Origin: Candidatus Accumulibacter similis
GTDB taxonomy: Bacteria; Pseudomonadota; Gammaproteobacteria; Burkholderiales; Rhodocyclaceae
Length of the DNA stretch: 64,000 nucleotides
Assembly (NCBI GenBank): GCA_013347225.1
Contig: CP054595.1
Coordinates: forward strand, 2,414,415 to 2,478,414
Direction: 5' to 3'
Positions 1 through 7,621 of the stretch are shown here, one piece after another. The notes beneath the pieces were generated by a model, which had not been told where the DNA came from, did not search any database, and was given only the letters and a program-made list of their open reading frames with translations. Every line of letters starts with the position of its first letter. The stretch's first letter is position 1. A program made the translations under genes and the position numbers.

Positions 1-505
1 CGCATTTGCCGCGCGCCGCAATCTCGACCGGCGCGTGCTGATCGCCGCACAGGCGATGACCACCGACCGTCCGGGAACCTTCGACAAGCGCAGCATGCTG
101 GCGCTGGTCGGCGCCGACATGAGCCGCGAGGCGGCCGACCTCGTCTACGAGCAGGCGGGGATCGGTCCCGGCGACATCGACGTCGTCGAGTTGCACGACT
201 GCTTCGCCCAGAACGAGGTCATCAGCTACGAGGCGCTGCGCCTGTGCCCCGAGGGCGGCGCCGAGCAGTTCGTCGCCGACGGCGACAACACCTACGGCGG
301 CAGGGTGGTGACCAACCCCTCGGGCGGCCTGCTGTGCAAGGGGCATCCGCTCGGCGCCACCGGGCTCGCGCAGTGCGCCGAACTGGTCGAGCAGTTGCGC
401 GGCGAAGCCGGCGAACGGCAGGTGGCGGGCGCGCGCATCGCGCTGCAGCACAACCTCGGGCTCGGCGGCGCCTGCGTCGTGACGCTCTACCAGCGCGCCG
501 CCTGA
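1..505 (+). CDS. SCP2-type thiolase / lipid-transfer protein, 3' part
   Basis: This is the C-terminal 167 residues of a thiolase-superfamily protein whose start lies before the window; the frame is open from base 2. Seen: an HDCF motif, a GHPLGATG motif and a closing [10 protein letters not shown] stretch, in the order expected for the C-terminal half of SCP2-type thiolases, where the His of HDCF and the His of GHP belong to the active site. Such proteins cleave or condense acyl-CoAs, or act as lipid-transfer-like thiolases. An SDR and an acyl-CoA dehydrogenase follow on the same strand, so a beta-oxidation-type or side-chain-degradation cluster is likely. The classical second catalytic Cys near the C-terminus (CxG) is not seen, which favours the SCP2/lipid-transfer branch over acetyl-CoA acetyltransferase. 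The substrate cannot be read from the sequence. Confidence 0.85.
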   Translation, partial: AFAARRNLDRRVLIAAQAMTTDRPGTFDKRSMLALVGADMSREAADLVYEQAGIGPGDIDVVELHDCFAQNEVISYEALRLCPEGGAEQFVADGDNTYGGRVVTNPSGGLLCKGHPLGATGLAQCAELVEQLRGEAGERQVAGARIALQHNLGLGGACVVTLYQRAA

Positions 506-604
506 GCCGTCGCCGGGCAACGACGCGGCAGCCCGGTGGCGGGCCGCGGCGAACGCCGGCGGTGGCCGTCGCCGGATGCGATTTCAATCGACAGGGAGCA
601 ATTC

Positions 605-1429
605 ATGGCAAAACTCGCAGGCAAGGTGGCGATCGTCAGCGGCTCCGGCCGCGGCATCGGTCGCGCGGTGGCGCTCAAGCTGGCGGCGGAGGGCGCGCAT
701 GTGGTGGTCAATGATGTCGACACCGCACCGGCGGCAGAGACCGTCAGCGACATCGTCGCGGCCGGCGGCCAGGCGGTCGCCTGCGTCGGCAGCGTCACCA
801 CCGCCGATTTCGCCGAGCGCTTCGTGCAGACGGCGCTCAGCCAGTTCGGCGGCCTCGACATCATCATCAACAACGCCGGTTACACCTGGGACAACGTCGT
901 CCAGAAGATGAGCGACGAGCAATGGCAGGCGATGCTCGACGTCCATCTGACGGCGCCCTTCCGCATCCTGCGCGCGGCGGCCGACTTCTTCCGCGCCACC
1001 GCGAAGAGCGAGAGCGACAGCGGCCAGGAAATCTTCCGCAAGGTGGTCAATGTGTCGTCGATCGCCGGTGTTGGCGGCAACGCCGGGCAGGCCAACTACG
1101 CCGCCGCCAAGGCCGGCATCGTCGGCCTGACGCGCACGCTGGCGAAGGAGTGGGGGCGCTACCGCGTGAACGTGAATTGCGTCGCCTTCGGCCTGATCAA
1201 CACGCGGCTGACGAGTGCCGCCGCCGGCGACGCGGTGCTCGACATCGAGGGCCGGCAGATCAAGGCCGGCGTCAACCCCGACCTGCTGAAACAGATGGCG
1301 GCGATGATTCCGCTCGGCCGGGGCGGCACGCCGGAGGAGGCGGCGGGCGCCATCGTCATGCTCTGCTATCCGGAAGCCAACTACGTCTCGGGCGAACTGC
1401 TCGTCTGCGGCGGTGGCTTCCGCATCTAG
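605..1429 (+). CDS. Short-chain dehydrogenase/reductase (FabG-like)
   Basis: A 274-residue SDR that should oxidise or reduce a hydroxyacyl/ketoacyl substrate with NAD(P)(H). Seen: a glycine-rich nucleotide loop GSGRGIG at about residues 13-19, NNAG at 89-92, the catalytic Ser in NVSS (about 151) and YxxxK with Tyr165 and Lys169. The C-terminal GRGGTPEEAA and GGGF elements are typical of FabG-like enzymes. The open frame extends upstream to 536, but the ATG at 605 is preceded by AGGGAG at good spacing and begins exactly where the Rossmann fold should, so it is chosen. It lies between a thiolase and an acyl-CoA dehydrogenase (14-bp gap to the latter), which suggests the 3-hydroxyacyl-CoA dehydrogenase step of an acyl-CoA pathway. 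The substrate is inferred from context only. Confidence 0.88.
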   Translation: MAKLAGKVAIVSGSGRGIGRAVALKLAAEGAHVVVNDVDTAPAAETVSDIVAAGGQAVACVGSVTTADFAERFVQTALSQFGGLDIIINNAGYTWDNVVQKMSDEQWQAMLDVHLTAPFRILRAAADFFRATAKSESDSGQEIFRKVVNVSSIAGVGGNAGQANYAAAKAGIVGLTRTLAKEWGRYRVNVNCVAFGLINTRLTSAAAGDAVLDIEGRQIKAGVNPDLLKQMAAMIPLGRGGTPEEAAGAIVMLCYPEANYVSGELLVCGGGFRI

Positions 1430-1443
1430 GCGGGGGCGACCCG

Positions 1444-2589
1444 ATGACGATCGCCCGCACGCTCTTCGACGACGGTCACCGGCAGTACGCGGCGGCGCTC
1501 GACCGCTTCATCGCGGTCGAAGTGGCGCCGCATTACGAGCGCTATGAGGAGCAGGGCTGCGTCGACCGCGAACTCTGGCTGCGCGCCGCCGCCGCCGGCT
1601 TCCTCTGCTCGTCGCTGCCCGAGGAGTACGGCGGCGCCGGCGCCGACAAGCTGTACAGCGTCGTCCTCTTCGAGCAACTGGCGCGCAACGCGGTGCAGAA
1701 CCTGCTCGGTTGGGGGCTGCATTCGGAGATCGTCGCCCCCTACCTGCTGCACTACGGCAGCGAGGCGATCCGCCAGCAGTACCTGCCGCCAATGGCGAGC
1801 GGCGAGCTGGTCGGCGCCATCGCCATGACCGAGCCCGGCGCCGGTTCCGACCTGCAGGGGCTGCGCACGACGGCGCTGCGCGACGGCGCGCACTACGTCC
1901 TCAGCGGTGCCAAGACCTTCATCACCAACGGCTCGCTCTGCGACCTCGTCGTCGTCGTCGCCAAGACCGATCCGGCCGCTGCCGGCAAGGGGATCAGCCT
2001 GCTGCTGGTCGACATGCGCTGGCCCGGCTGCAGTCGCGGGCGGCGGCTGAAGAAGATCGGCATGCGCGCGCAGGACACCGGCGAACTCTTCTTCGACGAC
2101 GTGCGGGTGCCGCTCGACCACCTGCTCGGCGACGAGAACGGCGGCTTCGCCCACCTGATGAACGAGCTGCCGTGGGAGCGGCTGCAGATCGCGATCACCG
2201 CCGTCGCGCAGGCGGAAGCGGCGATCGAATGGACCAGCCGCTACTGCCGCGAACGCCAGGCCTTCGGGCAGCCGATCATGCAGTTCCAGAACACCCGCTT
2301 CACACTCGCCGAGGCGCTGACCGAGGTGCAGGTGGCGCGCGTCTTCGTCGACCGCTGCATCGAACTCTTCGTCCGCGGCGAACTCGACGCGACGGCGGCG
2401 TCGATGGCCAAGTACTGGTGCACCGACCTGCAGTGCAAGGTGCTCGACGCCTGCCTGCAACTGCACGGCGGCAACGGCTGCATGCTCGACTACCCGATCG
2501 CCCGCGCCTGGACCGACGCCCGCGCCGCGCGCATCTACGGCGGCAGCAACGAAATCATGAAGGAGCTGATCGCCCGGCAGTTGCCGTGA
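1444..2589 (+). CDS. Acyl-CoA dehydrogenase
   Basis: A 381-residue FAD-dependent acyl-CoA dehydrogenase of normal family length. Seen: the FAD/substrate signature AMTEPGAGSDLQG (about 128-140), a TFITNGS stretch (158-164), and YGGSNEIMKELI at the C-terminus. The position of the catalytic Glu in MCAD-type enzymes is a Gly here (YGGS rather than YEGT). The alternative base used by isovaleryl/long-chain types is probably Glu245 in PWERLQIA. The ATG at 1444 follows the SDR stop by 14 bp; the frame runs open upstream only as antisense-like noise, and the protein begins normally at MTIARTLF. It should catalyse alpha,beta-desaturation of an acyl-CoA and pass electrons to ETF. The chain type is unknown; with the two genes before it, it forms a short acyl-CoA catabolic operon. 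Confidence 0.92.
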   Translation: MTIARTLFDDGHRQYAAALDRFIAVEVAPHYERYEEQGCVDRELWLRAAAAGFLCSSLPEEYGGAGADKLYSVVLFEQLARNAVQNLLGWGLHSEIVAPYLLHYGSEAIRQQYLPPMASGELVGAIAMTEPGAGSDLQGLRTTALRDGAHYVLSGAKTFITNGSLCDLVVVVAKTDPAAAGKGISLLLVDMRWPGCSRGRRLKKIGMRAQDTGELFFDDVRVPLDHLLGDENGGFAHLMNELPWERLQIAITAVAQAEAAIEWTSRYCRERQAFGQPIMQFQNTRFTLAEALTEVQVARVFVDRCIELFVRGELDATAASMAKYWCTDLQCKVLDACLQLHGGNGCMLDYPIARAWTDARAARIYGGSNEIMKELIARQLP

Positions 2590-2757
2590 GGCGGTGGGTG
2601 CGGGGCGGTCGGTGCGGGCGACCGGCGAGGGCGGCCAGCGTTCGGCGCGCCGCCGCTGTGGGCGCAGGGGATGGGTGGCGGGCGCGCTCGGTGACGAGCG
2701 TGCCTCCATGCAAAACCCCGACATGCTGGAGCCGAACCAGATGAATGGACAACCCGC

Positions 2758-2785
2758 TTGCGCGATATAGAAAAGTCTATAGAAT
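2758..2785 (+). promoter_or_regulatory. Probable abiE promoter with overlapping inverted repeat
   Basis: A TTGCGC element (2758-2763) and TAGAAT (2780-2785) are 16 bp apart. An inverted repeat, TATAG (2766-2770) and CTATA (2777-2781), lies in the spacer and runs into the -10. AbiEi-type antitoxins repress their own operon through inverted repeats, so this is a candidate operator. The predicted transcription start falls at about the GTG of abiEi, which would make the mRNA leaderless; no Shine-Dalgarno sequence is visible. This is inference from spacing and symmetry. Confidence 0.45.
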
Positions 2786-2791
2786 CGTAGC

Positions 2792-3520
2792 GTGGATAAG
2801 AAATCTGGCAACTATCTAAATGAAGTCACCCTGTTGCCCGCCGGGTATCCGGTAACGCTCGCCCACCTCAGAGACCTGGGCGTATCCGAAGATCTGGCAG
2901 GCCACTACGCGCGCTCGGGTTGGTTGACGCGTGTCGCGCAAGGTCTTTACGCTCGACCTGGTCCGCTGGATCTGCATGCGAGCCTGAAGATCCTTGAAGC
3001 GCGCCTCCCCGGCTGCCACGTGGGAGGGCGAACTGCCCTGGCATGGCATGGAATCCAGCACTTTGTCCGCCCAGAATCGCCTCTGGAACTCTTCGGATGG
3101 GATTCCGCGCGCCTGCCTGATTGGTTTGCCAAACCGTTTGCGGCCGTCTATCGCCGCAAGCGGCTGTTCGATGAGATTCCCGAGTCGCTTGTGGCTGTTG
3201 GCGGATTTGGCGACGCGAAGATGGCACCTCTTGCTTCCGATCCAGAGCGCGGGCTGCTGGAAATGTTGAGCGAAGTCGGACCCCGCCAGAGCCTTGTCGA
3301 GGCGCGCGCCATCATGGAAGGCGCTTACGGAATGCGTGCCGAGGTCCTGCTGACCCTCCTTGAGCACTGTACGAGCGTCAAGACAGTGCGGCTCTGTCTG
3401 CTGCTGAGCAGAGAGTTGAGGCTACCGTTTGCAGACGCACTGTTCGCAGCAGACCTGCCGGCCAAAGGAAAAGGCGCCTGGGTGAGCAAGACCCCCGAAG
3501 GATGGCTGGTATTGAAATGA
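2792..3520 (+). CDS. AbiEi-type antitoxin / transcriptional regulator
   Basis: A 242-residue protein of the AbiEi antitoxin family of type IV toxin-antitoxin (abortive infection AbiE) systems. Seen: an N-terminal winged-helix-like segment (VTLAHLRDLGVSEDL, then SGWLTRVAQGLYAR) followed by the HVGGRTALAWHGIQH stretch typical of the C-terminal antitoxin domain. Family members repress their own promoter and neutralise the AbiEii nucleotidyltransferase without binding it. The GTG start at 2792 has no clear ribosome-binding site and may be leaderless. Its stop overlaps the next gene by ATGA (3517-3520), the classic abiE arrangement. Codons are less GC-extreme than in neighbouring genes, which hints at transfer. 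The antitoxin looks complete although its partner is not. Confidence 0.8.
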   Translation: MDKKSGNYLNEVTLLPAGYPVTLAHLRDLGVSEDLAGHYARSGWLTRVAQGLYARPGPLDLHASLKILEARLPGCHVGGRTALAWHGIQHFVRPESPLELFGWDSARLPDWFAKPFAAVYRRKRLFDEIPESLVAVGGFGDAKMAPLASDPERGLLEMLSEVGPRQSLVEARAIMEGAYGMRAEVLLTLLEHCTSVKTVRLCLLLSRELRLPFADALFAADLPAKGKGAWVSKTPEGWLVLK

Positions 3521-3888
3521 AGAAAGAGTATCTCGATGTCGTCCGTCTACTGGTTGAGATCAATCAGGTATTGCGCGGCACGATTCATCCTGTTGTCACG
3601 ATGCGCATGGTGACGGCTGCGCGGGATCATCTGAAGGCCGATCTTCGTCTCCCGTTTCTGGCTCCCGAGGAGCTATACGGCGGCAAACTGGTGGCGGCCC
3701 TCGATCGAAATCATCCACGTGACTGGTTTGACGTCATGCTCCTGCTCAAGGAGGAAGGCATCACGCTGTCGGTCCGACGCGGTTTCGTCGCCTACCTTGC
3801 CGCACACAATCGACCACCTCATGAAGTGCTCTTTGGCCCCCCGAAGTCGCTGGCTGATTCTTTCGCAATCCTGGGAACAGTATGCTGA
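3517..3888 (+). pseudogene. AbiEii-type toxin remnant, nucleotidyltransferase core deleted
   Basis: This 123-codon frame begins with the ATG that overlaps the antitoxin stop. It reads MKKEYLDVVRLLVEI, the usual AbiEii beginning, then jumps to INQVLRGTIHP, LYGGKLVAALDRNHPRDWFD and EVLFGPP, which belong to the middle and C-terminal half of AbiEii proteins. What should lie between, the GG(S/T) motif and the DxD metal-binding strand of the DUF1814 nucleotidyltransferase, is absent. An in-frame deletion of roughly 80-100 codons at the VEI/NQV junction (near 3560) is inferred. The C-terminus also stops early after LADSFAILGTVC. Family members are near 280-300 residues and use NTP to inactivate tRNA. 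This copy lacks the catalytic residues and should not be toxic. The 3889-4045 stretch after it holds nothing recognisable except the ribosome-binding site of the next gene. Confidence 0.72.
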
Positions 3889-4045
3889 ATTCGCTGAAGG
3901 CGCGTTCGACGCGCTGCGGGTGGGGGCCACAGTCGGGGCCGGGCGCCCAGGGGCGTGGACAGTCGGCAGACGGTCCCCTGGATCTCGCCAGGCCGGTTTC
4001 GATGTCCTTTGATGCGCCCACACACCCGGCACGGGAGGACCAGAG

Positions 4046-6988
4046 GTGAGCGACAACGACCAGCCGGCGATCGACGGGCTGCGGCAGGCGCTGGCCGCCG
4101 GGTTCATCGACGCGGCAACCTTCGAGGCCGCCGTCGGGGCGATCGCCGCCGGAGCGAGCGCGGCCGGGTGTGGCGGCGGGCCATCGCTGCCGGCGGAGTC
4201 GCTTGCCCCCGGCGCGCGGCAGGCCGCGGTCGGCCGTGACGGCGCCGTCGCGCAGGGAACGGGCGACGCGCTCGGCGCCGGCGCGGTGAAGATCGGCGGC
4301 GACCACAGCGGAACGATCATCCAGACGCAGATCGTCAGCAACTACTGCGGCGCTGCCGGCAGCGATGCGGCCGGCAAGCGCCTGCTCGCCAGCCAGGTGG
4401 GTGCCTATCTCGCCTGGCTGCAGGAGCGCACGCAGAGCATCGAGCTGCGCGGGATCGAGCGCTCGGGAGCGTCGCCGGTCGTCGCCCTGCCGCTCGATAC
4501 CGCCTACGTGCCGCTGCGCGCGCGCTCGCTGCGCCCGCCGGACGAAAGCGGCGGCGATGCCCGCATGCGCCAGTCCCGCCGGCACGTGGCGGGCGAGGTG
4601 GACGACGAAAGCGGTGGCGACCCGTCGACCGGCGACGCGAGCGACCTCGCGCTGAGCGAGGTGCTTGCCCTCGGCAATCGCCTGGCGATCATCGGCGGTC
4701 CGGGCTGCGGCAAGACGACCGTCCTGCTGCACATCGCCTGGGCACTCGCTTCGTCGCTGCTCGCCGGCGAAGCCGAGCCGGCGCGCTCGCGGCTCGGCCT
4801 GCGGCTGGCGCCGGCCGACCTGCTGCTGCCGATCTTCGTCCCGCTCGCGTCCTTCGCCCGCCATCGGCGCCACCTGCCGGCCGGCGCGCCAGCGCGCGAA
4901 CGCACCCTGGCGCACTTCATCTCGCATCACCTGATCAGCCGCGAAGCGCCGTTCGAGCTGCCGGACGACTTCTTCGTCCGCCTGCTCAACGAAGGGAACA
5001 ACGTCCTGCTGTTGCTCGACGGGCTCGACGAAGTGGCGAACGAGGGCGAGCGCGCCGAAGTCCGCCAGTCGGTCGAGAACCTCGTCGGCGGTCGGCGGGC
5101 GATGCGCGTCATCGTCACCTGCCGCACGATCGCCTGGCGCAGCGGCGGCACCGCGCTCGGCGGCGACTTCCGGCAGATCGACGTGCAGCCGCTCGATCAC
5201 GACGAACACGTCGTGCCGATGGTGCGCCAGGCCTACGCCTGCATCCACCCGCAGGACAGCGTGCGCCGCAACGAGCGCAGCGCGGATCTCCTCGCCGGCA
5301 TCGTCCGGCTCGAGGCCGACCGCCGGCGGCGCCTCGGCGAGGGCGCGCCGCGGCTCGTCGACAGCCCGCTGCTGGTGCGCCTGCTGCTGATCGTGCACCT
5401 CAACAACCGCACGCTGCCCGAGCAGCGCGCCGACCTCTTCGACAAGGCGATCAACGCGCTGCTGCAGGTCGATTACGGTCATGACGAGACCGACAAGCGC
5501 GAACTGTCGCTCGACTGGATGCTGTACCGCGACATGGCGCAGCATCTCGCCTTTCACATGCACCAGCAGGGCGCCGACCAGGGGCGCGAGATCGAGGAGC
5601 CGGCGCTGCGCGCGATCCTGCGCGGCGAAGCCGAGTTCCTGCCACGAATCGACGACTTCCTGCGCCAGGCACGGCAGCGCGGCAGCGTCCTCGAGGAGCG
5701 CGACGGCGCGTATCGCTTCCTGCACCTCGCGCTGCAGGAATTCCTCGTCGCCCGCTACCTCAGCGAAGTCATCGGTCGCGAGTCGCGCGAGCGGATGCTC
5801 GATTTTGTCGCCGGCCGGCTGACTGACCCGTGGTGGCGCGAGCCGATCCTGCTGCTCGCCGGCCATCAGGCGACGCACGCGGCGCGTTCGGCGCGCGAGC
5901 TGTTGCGCGCGCTGGCCGTCGCCGGGGATGATGCCGACGCGCGTATCGCCGCCGCCGAACTGGCGGCGACGGCGGCCAGCGAGTGGCGCGAGAGTGGCGA
6001 GCCGCTGCGCGCCGACTGCGCGCGACGGATCGTCACGCTGCTCGACGACGCCGACGCCCTCGCCGGCGCGCGGGCGGTGCTGCGCGCGCGCGCCGGCGAC
6101 CGGTTGTCGCAGCTCGGCGATCCGCGCTTCGATCCGCAGCGCTTCTTCCTGCCGGCCGACGAGATGCTCGGTTTCGTCCGCATCGCCGCCGACCCGGACT
6201 TCGTCATCGGCACCAGCAGCGCCGATCGCGAACGGGTCGCGCGCATTGCCGGCGGCGAGGTGTACGACGACGAGATCAACGAGCTGCCGACTCCGACGCG
6301 CGAGTTCCACATCGCCCGCTACGCGGTGACCGTCGCGCAGTTCCGTGCGTTCGTCGCGGCGACGGGTCATGCGATCGGCGACGCGGATGCACTTGCCGAC
6401 CCCGACAGCCGTCCTGTGCGGTTGGTGAGCTGGCACGAGGCCTTGGCCTGGTGCGACTGGCTCAACGGGATGCTCGCGACGTCACCGGCTCTCGCCGGCA
6501 GCCGCGTCGCCGCGCTGGTGCGCGAGCAGGGCTGGCGGGTGGCGCTGCCGAGCGAACTGGAATGGGAGAAAGCGGCGCGCGGTGGCTTGCGTGGCGCGGT
6601 GTTTCCGTGGGGTGACGATGCCGATGACGGCGACGGCCGGCGCGCGAATCATGAAGGTTCGGCGATCGGCGACACGTCGGTGGTCGGCTGCTTCGCTGCC
6701 AACGGTTTTGGCCTGTACGACATGGCGGGCAACGTCTGGGAGTGGACGCGCAGCCTTTGGGGTACCGATCCCGGGATGCCGGATTTCGCCTATGCGGACC
6801 TGGTCGATGAGCCCGGGCGGGAGGATCTCCGGGCTGGCGATGAGGTGCTGCGGGTCGTGCGCGGCGGCTCGTGGGGCAATCTCCGGGACGGTGCGTGCTG
6901 TGGCCTCCGCCGCAGGGGACCCCCGGATTTCCGCAATGACCGCATCGGTTTTCGCGTGGTGTTGCGTTTTTCCCCTGTTCCGCTCTGA
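4046..6988 (+). CDS. NACHT NTPase with C-terminal FGE/C-type-lectin domain (copy 1)
   Basis: A 980-residue STAND-class NTPase. Domains in order: a helical N-terminus (1-40); a glycine-rich segment (about 56-93, including AVGRDGAVAQG and KIGGDHSG); a NACHT module with Walker A GGPGCGKTT (217-225) and Walker B LLLLDGLDEVAN (about 321-332); a helical arm; and an FGE-sulfatase/C-type-lectin-like domain from about 700 with the motifs YAVTVAQF, LPSELEWEKAARGG, GNVWEWTRSLWG and RGGSW. The paired catalytic cysteines of true FGE enzymes are not both evident, so a ligand-binding role is more likely. Residues 936-974 fall in a hypervariable segment (see 6851-6967). GTG at 4046 follows GGGAGGA. NACHT proteins of this kind are bacterial NLR relatives acting in phage defence or self/non-self sensing. 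It is convergent with yoeB. Confidence 0.85.
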   Translation: MSDNDQPAIDGLRQALAAGFIDAATFEAAVGAIAAGASAAGCGGGPSLPAESLAPGARQAAVGRDGAVAQGTGDALGAGAVKIGGDHSGTIIQTQIVSNYCGAAGSDAAGKRLLASQVGAYLAWLQERTQSIELRGIERSGASPVVALPLDTAYVPLRARSLRPPDESGGDARMRQSRRHVAGEVDDESGGDPSTGDASDLALSEVLALGNRLAIIGGPGCGKTTVLLHIAWALASSLLAGEAEPARSRLGLRLAPADLLLPIFVPLASFARHRRHLPAGAPARERTLAHFISHHLISREAPFELPDDFFVRLLNEGNNVLLLLDGLDEVANEGERAEVRQSVENLVGGRRAMRVIVTCRTIAWRSGGTALGGDFRQIDVQPLDHDEHVVPMVRQAYACIHPQDSVRRNERSADLLAGIVRLEADRRRRLGEGAPRLVDSPLLVRLLLIVHLNNRTLPEQRADLFDKAINALLQVDYGHDETDKRELSLDWMLYRDMAQHLAFHMHQQGADQGREIEEPALRAILRGEAEFLPRIDDFLRQARQRGSVLEERDGAYRFLHLALQEFLVARYLSEVIGRESRERMLDFVAGRLTDPWWREPILLLAGHQATHAARSARELLRALAVAGDDADARIAAAELAATAASEWRESGEPLRADCARRIVTLLDDADALAGARAVLRARAGDRLSQLGDPRFDPQRFFLPADEMLGFVRIAADPDFVIGTSSADRERVARIAGGEVYDDEINELPTPTREFHIARYAVTVAQFRAFVAATGHAIGDADALADPDSRPVRLVSWHEALAWCDWLNGMLATSPALAGSRVAALVREQGWRVALPSELEWEKAARGGLRGAVFPWGDDADDGDGRRANHEGSAIGDTSVVGCFAANGFGLYDMAGNVWEWTRSLWGTDPGMPDFAYADLVDEPGREDLRAGDEVLRVVRGGSWGNLRDGACCGLRRRGPPDFRNDRIGFRVVLRFSPVPL
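6851..6967 (+). repeat. Candidate DGR variable region (VR1) in NACHT-FGE copy 1
   Basis: These 39 codons run from RVVRGGSW to GFRVVLR at the end of the FGE/CLec domain. Aligned without gaps to 13532-13648 (minus strand), 13 codons encode different residues. In 12 of those the third base is unchanged and only bases 1 and/or 2 differ. In total 17 differences are at positions 1/2 and 3 at position 3. Flanks on both sides are close to identical. Known DGRs mutate template adenines, mostly in AAY codons, in exactly this fold. The inference is strong, but no template repeat or reverse transcriptase lies in the window. Confidence 0.7.
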
Positions 6989-7075
6989 TCTCTGCTCGCT
7001 CTGCGCTCGGTCACTCCGGGATCTCCGACTCTGGATGGGGTGCGGGGGAGACTTCCCCCGCCGCGCGCAGCGCGG
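6989..7075 (+). repeat. Post-VR conserved element with double hairpin, copy 1
   Basis: Directly after the NACHT-1 stop, this segment is nearly identical to the one after NACHT 2 (13355-13507, inverted). It contains a perfect hairpin, GCGGGGGA (7042-7049), loop GACT, TCCCCCGC (7054-7061), placed 54 bases after the stop in both copies. A second hairpin follows, CCGCGC/GCGCGG with loop GCA (7061-7075). Hairpins with about 8-bp stems and 4-nt loops just past the variable region are needed for target recognition in well-studied DGRs. The loop here is not the usual GRNA type. It could also serve as a terminator, though no T-run follows. Confidence 0.65.
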
Positions 7076-7115
7076 GTTCAGCCGCTGCGCCGCGGGATCG
7101 GATGGGCCGCGAAGC

Positions 7116-7370
7116 TCAGTAGTGGTAGCGAAGCTGCGCGATCAGTAGATCTTCACCGTCGACACGGTACACCATGCGGTGCTCGTCGGTGATCCGGCGT
7201 GACCAGAAACCCGACAACGCGTGTCGCAGCGGCTCGGGCTTGCCGACGCCGGCAAAGGGTTCGCGCATCACATCCTGGATCAGCCTGTTGATCCGCTCGG
7301 CCATCTTGCGGTCGTGCTTCTGCCAGTGGAGGTAGTCGTCCCAGGCCGTGTCGGCGAACACCAGTCGCAT
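7116..7370 (-). CDS. yoeB: YoeB family mRNA interferase toxin
   Basis: An 84-residue type II toxin of the YoeB/RelE fold, the same length as E. coli YoeB. Seen: the catalytic set known from the family, Glu46 (GKPEPL), Arg65 (DEHRMVYRV) and His83 (LRYHY at the C-terminus), all at identical positions, plus the LSGFWSRRI motif. The protein cleaves mRNA in the ribosomal A site when free of antitoxin. The ATG overlaps the last base of the yefM stop (TGATG), so the two are translationally coupled. It lies between NACHT-FGE copy 1 (convergent) and the truncated TIR-like gene. All active-site residues are present, so the toxin is expected to be functional. Confidence 0.95.
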   Translation of the reverse strand: MRLVFADTAWDDYLHWQKHDRKMAERINRLIQDVMREPFAGVGKPEPLRHALSGFWSRRITDEHRMVYRVDGEDLLIAQLRYHY

Positions 7371-7621
7371 CAGAGCAGTTCCCGCTCGCTACCCTTTCCT
7401 TCAGCCAGTTGCGCTGCCGCGTCGAGCAGCCGCCTCGCGTTTGCTGGGCTGCGCAGCAAGTAGGCCGTTTCTTCGAGCGCCCGGTAGTCCTCGAGCGAGA
7501 GCATGACGACCGAGGGCTCGCCGTTGCGGGTGATGATCAGCGGCTCGTGGTCGTCACAGACCCGCTCCATCGTCCGGGCGAGGTTGGCGCGCGCGGCGCT
7601 GTAGCTGATGGCGTCCATCAC
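7370..7621 (-). CDS. yefM: YefM/Phd family antitoxin
   Basis: An 83-residue antitoxin partner of YoeB. Seen: the Phd/YefM N-terminal DNA-binding fold (MDAISYSAARANLARTMER, then PLIITRNGEPSVVMLS) and the LEDYRALEETAYLL helix that leads into the toxin-wrapping C-terminus. The first two codons are both Met; the upstream ATG at 7621 is listed, with the second at 7618 equally possible. It represses its own promoter as a complex with YoeB; two TGTACG half-palindromes 12 bp apart lie just upstream (7638-7655), the spacing known for the E. coli yefM operator. The 3' end of the TIR-like frame at 7554-8342 overlaps the first 68 bases of this gene in another frame. Confidence 0.94.
   Translation of the reverse strand: MMDAISYSAARANLARTMERVCDDHEPLIITRNGEPSVVMLSLEDYRALEETAYLLRSPANARRLLDAAAQLAEGKGSERELL

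Noticed and set aside
3761..6436. An 891-codon frame on the minus strand across NACHT copy 1
   Set aside because: It lies antisense to a gene with clear motifs. High GC removes stop codons from the complementary frame; its product is Arg/Ala-rich with no recognisable motif.
4046..6988. Reading the C-terminal domain as an active formylglycine-generating enzyme
   Set aside because: The paired active-site cysteines are not both present and the equivalent segment is hypervariable, so a binding role is more likely.
7042..7075. The double hairpin as a plain terminator of NACHT 1
   Set aside because: There is no T-run after it, and its exact conservation and constant distance from the stop in both NACHT genes suggest another role, though termination is not excluded.
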